The notes under the pieces were generated by a model, which made no database searches, was not told where the DNA came from, and was given only the letters and a program-made list of their open reading frames with translations. A program made the translations under genes and the position numbers. This document shows, piece after piece, positions 4,939 through 8,473 of a stretch of 8,473 nt of DNA. The stretch comes from Alphaproteobacteria bacterium UBA6347 (GTDB taxonomy: Bacteria; Pseudomonadota; Alphaproteobacteria; CAAGCB01; CAG-977). Every line of letters starts with the position of its first letter. Position 1 is the first letter of the stretch. The stretch lies in assembly GCA_002440235.1 (NCBI GenBank), contig DJRZ01000003.1:1-8473 (forward strand), read 5' to 3'.

Positions 4939-5319
4939 ATGGAAAACGCAACCCACGCCTATTTTTATTTGCTGACGTTCTTTTTCATCGCTTTGCTGGT
5001 CGGCAGGGCGGCGATGCGTTTCGGCGCGTTTCTGGGATCCCGCCTGTTTTCCGACCGGTCGCGCGAAAACGATGCCGGCGGGTACGCGGGCGGGTTCGCC
5101 GAACCGTCCGCCGCGACGGGAAAAATCCCCGCGCGGTTCGCTTTTATCGCGCTGCTGTTCGTTCTGTTCGTCGCCGAAGTGCTGTTGCTGCTGCCGTGGG
5201 TGACGGCTTTGCGGTTCGGCGACGCGCGGTCGCTGACGACGGCTTTGACCGCTTTGGCGTTTTGGGGCGCGGGTTATTTTTACGAATATAAGAAAGGGGC
5301 GGCGCAATGGCGGCGGTGA
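4939..5319 (+). CDS. nuoA: Complex I subunit NuoA (divergent)
   Basis: A 126-residue membrane protein with three predicted helices (about 7-29, 65-88 and 98-115), matching NuoA/ND3, a subunit at the joint between the membrane arm and the quinone site. The family signature is recognisable in RFAFIALLFVLFVAEVLLLLPW, the equivalent of the usual RFYLVALLFILFDVE...PW. Two normally conserved features are changed. The YECG of the loop between helices 1 and 2 reads YAGG, losing the switch cysteine, and FDVE reads FVAE, losing the aspartate while keeping the glutamate. ATG 4939 is preferred over GTG 4894, which has no ribosome-binding site and would add 15 basic residues. The gene overlaps nuoB by 13 bp and heads the operon. 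Confidence 0.88.
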   Translation: MENATHAYFYLLTFFFIALLVGRAAMRFGAFLGSRLFSDRSRENDAGGYAGGFAEPSAATGKIPARFAFIALLFVLFVAEVLLLLPWVTALRFGDARSLTTALTALAFWGAGYFYEYKKGAAQWRR

Positions 5320-5750
5320 TTGAAAAGGCGCGCGGCGTCGCCGTCGCTTTCCTGCGCGCGCAAGCGCGCCGGATCGTGTCCGGCGCGTCGCTGTCCGCGA
5401 TGGGCGTGTCGACGGGGTGTTGCGCGTGTTCCGACGATTTCGGGGACGCGGGGCTTTCGACCGTTTTCAATCCGCGCCATGCCGACGTGCTGATCGTTTC
5501 GGGGGTGCTGAACGCCAAATCGGCGGCGGTCGCGCGCCGGATTTACGACCAGATGGACAGTCCCAAATACGTGATCGCTTTGGGCAACTGCGCGATCGGC
5601 GGCGGACCGTTCGCCGAATCCCCAGCCGTCCTGTCCGCGCGCGACGTTCTGCCCGTCGACGTCGAAGCCGCGGGCTGTCCCCCCGACGCCGCGGCGCTGA
5701 AAGCCGCCGTCCGTCTGCTGCGGGAAAAAATCAAAACGGGGGCGGCATGA
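5307..5750 (+). CDS. nuoB: Complex I subunit NuoB (short, divergent)
   Basis: A 147-residue protein of the NuoB/PSST family, which holds cluster N2, the last iron-sulfur cluster before quinone. All four N2 ligands are present: Cys38-Cys39, Cys95 (GNCAIGGG) and Cys124 (AGCPPDA), and the last two have the usual 29-residue spacing. NPRHADVLIVSGVL and RIYDQMDSPKYVIALG are further family signatures. The stretch between the Cys pair and PRHAD is about nine residues shorter than normal and lacks the EMM and RFG elements that line the quinone cavity. An extra Cys41 gives CCAC, containing both the CC of complex I and the CxxC spacing of group 4 hydrogenase small subunits. AAAGGGG precedes the ATG by eight bases. 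The stop overlaps the nuoC start (ATGA). Confidence 0.92.
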   Translation: MAAVIEKARGVAVAFLRAQARRIVSGASLSAMGVSTGCCACSDDFGDAGLSTVFNPRHADVLIVSGVLNAKSAAVARRIYDQMDSPKYVIALGNCAIGGGPFAESPAVLSARDVLPVDVEAAGCPPDAAALKAAVRLLREKIKTGAA

Positions 5751-6268
5751 TTCCTTTTTTCAAAACGCCAGAAGAGTTCGGACAATACGTCTGTCTGCAT
5801 TTCGCCAAGCAGGACATTCCCGAATGTTCGGCGGAAAACGGCGTGACCGCGCTGCGGGTGATCCGCGCCGCCCTGACGCGGGTTCTGCAATTTTTGCGCG
5901 ACGATCCCGCTTGCCGCTTCGCCCAGCTGACGGACGCGTGCTGCGTGCATTATCCCGAACGGACGGACGGCTTTTTGCTGGTGTATCATTTGCTGAGTTT
6001 GACGACCGGTCGGCGGTTGCGGGTGGTTTGCGCAACGTCCGCCGACGTCGCCGTCGATTCCGTTTCGCCCGTTTTCCCGAACGCGGCGTGGTACGAACGC
6101 GAAATCCGCGAAATGTTCGGCGTGTCGTTTGAAAACCACCCCGATTTGCGCCGCCTGCTGACCGGCGACGGCGCGCGCGGATATCCTTTGCGCAAAGAGG
6201 CAAAGAGGGACGGCGTGCCGCCTGAACGCCTGACGGGCGTCGACATATCGGAGGACGGCGATGATTGA
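5747..6268 (+). CDS. nuoC: Complex I subunit NuoC
   Basis: A 173-residue peripheral-arm subunit (30-kDa family) that packs against NuoD. Signatures are DGFLLVYHLLSL (74-85), the family core PNAAWYEREIREMFGVSFENHPDLRRLL (111-138) and GYPLRKE (145-151). The N-terminal half is less conserved and contains several cysteines (16, 27, 56, 65, 66) that form no obvious cluster motif. The start is fixed by the ATGA overlap with nuoB and a G-rich ribosome-binding region. The last eight bases overlap nuoD. It is separate from nuoD, not fused as in some gammaproteobacteria. Confidence 0.93.
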   Translation: MIPFFKTPEEFGQYVCLHFAKQDIPECSAENGVTALRVIRAALTRVLQFLRDDPACRFAQLTDACCVHYPERTDGFLLVYHLLSLTTGRRLRVVCATSADVAVDSVSPVFPNAAWYEREIREMFGVSFENHPDLRRLLTGDGARGYPLRKEAKRDGVPPERLTGVDISEDGDD

Positions 6269-7412
6269 TGCCGGCGGTTTTATGAACATCGCGCCCGAAC
6301 CCGCCGCGGGGATCGGCATGTGCCGTCTGGTCGCGCAAACCGACGGGGAAACCGTCCGGCGCGTCGATCCGCACGTCGGTTTTTCGCACCGCGGGATTGA
6401 AAAGCTGGTTGAGGAAAAAAATCTGATCCAAGGCGCGGTTTTGGTTGAAAAGCTGAACGCCGCCGCGCCGTATTCGTGCGCCCACGCTTTTGTTTTGGCG
6501 GCGGAAAGGCTGATCGGGGCGACCGTGCCGAAACGCGCGTCCTTTATCCGCACCGCGATGGCGGAAGCCGGACGCGTGACGTCGCATTTGCGCGCGATCG
6601 CCGATTTGGCGGCGGAAACGGGGACGGAAGCCGTCCGACCGGTCGCGCGCCGCGCCGCCGCTTTGATCCGGAACGCGGCGGACGCGCTGTGCGGCGGGTG
6701 TCCGCCGGCGGCTTTTATTCGCGTCGGCGGCGTCGGAAACGACTGGCGGGACGATTACGCCGCCGTTTGGGAAAAACTGCTGACCGTCGATTTGCCGCCT
6801 TTGCTGACCGAAATCGAAGATCTGCTGACCGAAAACGCCGTGTTCAAATCCCGCACGGTCGGCGTGGGCGTCGTCGACGCCGCGACCGCCGTCGCGCGGG
6901 GCTTTACGGGCGTGAATCTGCGCGCCTGCGGGGAAAAGCGGGATCTGCGCGCGGACGAACCGTACGAGGCGTACGCCGGACTGCCGTTTGACGTGCCGCT
7001 GAAAACGCGGGGCGACAGCTACGCGCGCTATCTGCTGCGGGTGTTCGAAATTTATCAGTCGATGGCGCTGATACGCAAAATAGCCGAAATTCTGCCCGCC
7101 GGCGAAACGATCGATCCCGAATACGACGTCGCGGGAACGGGACTGACCGCCTTGTCGCGGCGGTACGGATTCTACGGGCGCGGAATCGACATTCCCGCGG
7201 GCGAAGTCTACGCCGCCGTCGAATCCCCGTCGGGCGAGTTCGGCGTCTTTATGGTCGGCGACGGATCGCCGAAGCCCTACCGCTGTCATTTCCGTTCGGC
7301 GGGCTTTCCCGTCATGCAGGCGCTGGACGGACTGGTGGCGGGCGCGGATCTGGCGGACGCGCGGGTGATTCTGGCGTCGCTGGACATTAAAACGACCGAG
7401 GTGGATCGATGA
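6261..7412 (+). CDS. nuoD: Complex I subunit NuoD with altered quinone site
   Basis: A 383-residue 49-kDa-family subunit. DPHVGFSHRGIEKL (36-49), LIGATVPKRASFIRT (85-99), FIRVGGV, NLRACGEKRDLRADEPYEAY, GEVYAAVESPSGEFGVFMV and the C-terminal TEVDR all fit NuoD. Hydrogenase nickel-binding CxxC motifs are absent, so it is not a NiFe hydrogenase subunit. Aligned without gaps to Thermus Nqo4 (recalled sequence, offset 20), the quinone-contacting residues are changed: His38 is Ile18, Tyr87 is Ala67, Asp139 is Glu119, and the usual HPATHG reads PAAGIG. ATG 6261 is chosen because GGAGG lies six bases before it; later ATGs at 6268 and 6282 are possible. The stop overlaps the nuoG start (ATGA). Confidence 0.93.
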   Translation: MIDAGGFMNIAPEPAAGIGMCRLVAQTDGETVRRVDPHVGFSHRGIEKLVEEKNLIQGAVLVEKLNAAAPYSCAHAFVLAAERLIGATVPKRASFIRTAMAEAGRVTSHLRAIADLAAETGTEAVRPVARRAAALIRNAADALCGGCPPAAFIRVGGVGNDWRDDYAAVWEKLLTVDLPPLLTEIEDLLTENAVFKSRTVGVGVVDAATAVARGFTGVNLRACGEKRDLRADEPYEAYAGLPFDVPLKTRGDSYARYLLRVFEIYQSMALIRKIAEILPAGETIDPEYDVAGTGLTALSRRYGFYGRGIDIPAGEVYAAVESPSGEFGVFMVGDGSPKPYRCHFRSAGFPVMQALDGLVAGADLADARVILASLDIKTTEVDR

Positions 7413-8473
7413 GCCGTCTGCTGTTCGACAACGCGACCGAACAAGCGCAAAAACGCGCCGTCAAGGCTTTGGCGCGCCACCCCGCCGCGTGCGGGCGCTG
7501 CGTTCGGGCGGGGGCGTGCGAAATACAGGACTTTTGCGTTCAAAACAGACCGGACCTGCCCGATTTTCCCTATGCGCCGAAACTGCGCAGGCTGTCGGAA
7601 CGCATTTCGGTCGAAGAGGGAAAGTGCGTCGGCTGCGGACGGTGCGCCGCCTTTTTAAAACAAATGGGGCAACCCGAAAACGGCGAAATGCCGCCCGTCG
7701 GCAAATACGACTTTCCACTGTCGGGCACTCTGATCGATTTGTGTCCCGCCGCCGCCCTGACGGACGCGACGCGGCGCGACGTCGTGCGCGAATGGGACAT
7801 TGTCCGGCGCGACAGCGTCGACATCACCGACGGCGTCGGCGCGGAAATCGAAATTGGGACGCGCGGGACGGAAATCGTCCGCGTTCGGGCGAAAAACGAC
7901 GGCGAAGTCATTTCGGACAGGGCGCGGTTCGGATACGCGCGTTACGGCGAAAACAGACTGGACAGCCCGTATGTCCGCGAAAACGGCAGACTGAAAAAGT
8001 GCGATTGGAAAACGGCTTTGACCGTCGTCGCCGAAAAAATGGCGGCGACCGCGCCCGAACGAATGGCGGGGCTGATCGGAAACGAAGCCGATTGCGAAAG
8101 CATGCTGGCGTTGCGCGACCTGTTCGCGTTGTTTCGCGCGCGGGCGATCGACGCGCGTCCGAACGGCGCCGCGGCGTATTTCGACGCGTCCAGCCGTCTG
8201 TTTCGTTTGTTCAACACGCCTTTTTCCTTTGTCGCCGAAGCGGACGCCCTGCTGTGCGTCGGCGCGCGTTTCGACGCCGAAGCCCCCGCGATCGGGCGGC
8301 TGATCCGCATGAACGACATGCCGAAAGCCTTTGTCGGCGACGCGCCCGATCTGCCTTACGACATCATTGAAAAATCAGCCGGAGCGTTGCAGAACGCGTT
8401 TGACGACACGGGCAAAATCGCCAAAATGCTCAAACGCGCCAAAAAGCCGATGATCGTCGTCGGCTTGCCCGTT
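7409..8473 (+). CDS. nuoG: Complex I subunit NuoG, lacking its [2Fe-2S] domain (3' end outside window)
   Basis: The frame is open from ATG 7409 to the window edge, 355 residues so far. GAGG lies seven bases before the start, and the ATG overlaps the nuoD stop. Residues 24-37 give His-x3-Cys-x2-Cys-x5-Cys (H24, C28, C31, C37), the N5 cluster site. Residues 73-79 and 112 give Cys-x2-Cys-x2-Cys and IDLCP, the N4 site. The stretch DSVDITDGVGAEIEIGTRG and the following ISDRARFGY opens the molybdopterin-oxidoreductase-like domain, which continues to the edge (GARFDAEAPAIGRLIR near 284-299). The N-terminal [2Fe-2S] domain (cluster N1b, about 75-90 residues) is absent, as the protein begins at the helix just before N5. 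With nuoE and nuoF also missing, the usual route from NADH is not encoded here. An [FeFe]-hydrogenase relative is unlikely, as the sequence follows the 75-kDa subunit. Confidence 0.88.
   Translation, partial: MSRLLFDNATEQAQKRAVKALARHPAACGRCVRAGACEIQDFCVQNRPDLPDFPYAPKLRRLSERISVEEGKCVGCGRCAAFLKQMGQPENGEMPPVGKYDFPLSGTLIDLCPAAALTDATRRDVVREWDIVRRDSVDITDGVGAEIEIGTRGTEIVRVRAKNDGEVISDRARFGYARYGENRLDSPYVRENGRLKKCDWKTALTVVAEKMAATAPERMAGLIGNEADCESMLALRDLFALFRARAIDARPNGAAAYFDASSRLFRLFNTPFSFVAEADALLCVGARFDAEAPAIGRLIRMNDMPKAFVGDAPDLPYDIIEKSAGALQNAFDDTGKIAKMLKRAKKPMIVVGLPV

Noticed and set aside
5760..7289. 509-residue minus-strand frame opposite nuoC and nuoD
   Set aside because: Antisense shadow of well-supported nuo genes, Arg-rich and without family motifs.
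6261..7412. NuoD-like protein as a NiFe hydrogenase large subunit
   Set aside because: The paired CxxC nickel-binding motifs at both ends are absent, and a NuoA gene and NuoG are present, which fits complex I.
7489..8370. 293-residue plus-strand frame inside nuoG
   Set aside because: Alternative frame full of Arg repeats; the nuoG frame carries the iron-sulfur motifs and matches the family.

Overview
The window looks like a chromosomal segment of a GC-rich bacterium with low-GC gaps between genes. The lineage is uncertain. Alphaproteobacteria fit best, from the 75-kDa-type NuoG signatures and from promoters of the form TTGAC-N17-(C)CTATCCT. Codon use favours GCG, GCC and CGC but also AAA and GAA. 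No rRNA, tRNA, transposase, integrase or CRISPR array was seen.

Positions 1-710 hold the most unusual structure: two tandem units of about 304 bp. Each has, on the minus strand, a promoter, a long leader, a strong ribosome-binding site, an open frame for a very small hydrophobic peptide (20 residues in unit 1) and an intrinsic terminator. Facing it on the plus strand are a TTGACA/TATCCT promoter and a structured RNA of about 75 nt ending in its own terminator. That RNA lies entirely antisense to the 5' leader of the peptide mRNA. This is the layout of a type I toxin-antitoxin system, and I do not recognise the peptide as a known family. The peptide/terminator half is nearly identical between units, while the antisense half has diverged, as expected if each RNA controls only its own copy. 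Unit 2 has lost its stop codon through a one-base insertion.

Positions 752-4252 carry two minus-strand genes: an EamA/DMT-type membrane transporter with its own promoter, and a full-length glycogen phosphorylase (glgP) with its own terminator. A gap of about 260 bp follows, holding the start region of glgP, a plus-strand promoter and no convincing gene. A plus-strand gene for a 113-residue protein of unknown function (4516-4857) comes next.

Positions 4939-8473 are a tightly overlapping plus-strand operon, nuoA-nuoB-nuoC-nuoD-nuoG, running off the right edge. It encodes part of a respiratory complex I-like machine, but an aberrant one. nuoE and nuoF are absent between nuoD and nuoG. NuoG starts after the place where the N-terminal [2Fe-2S] domain should be. 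The residues that normally build the quinone site are replaced in NuoD (His, Tyr, Asp), NuoB (shortened loop) and NuoA (YECG and FDVE motifs). N2, N4 and N5 cluster ligands are kept. The likely picture is a membrane complex that receives electrons from something other than NADH and may not use ordinary quinone chemistry; the operon part beyond the window would be informative.
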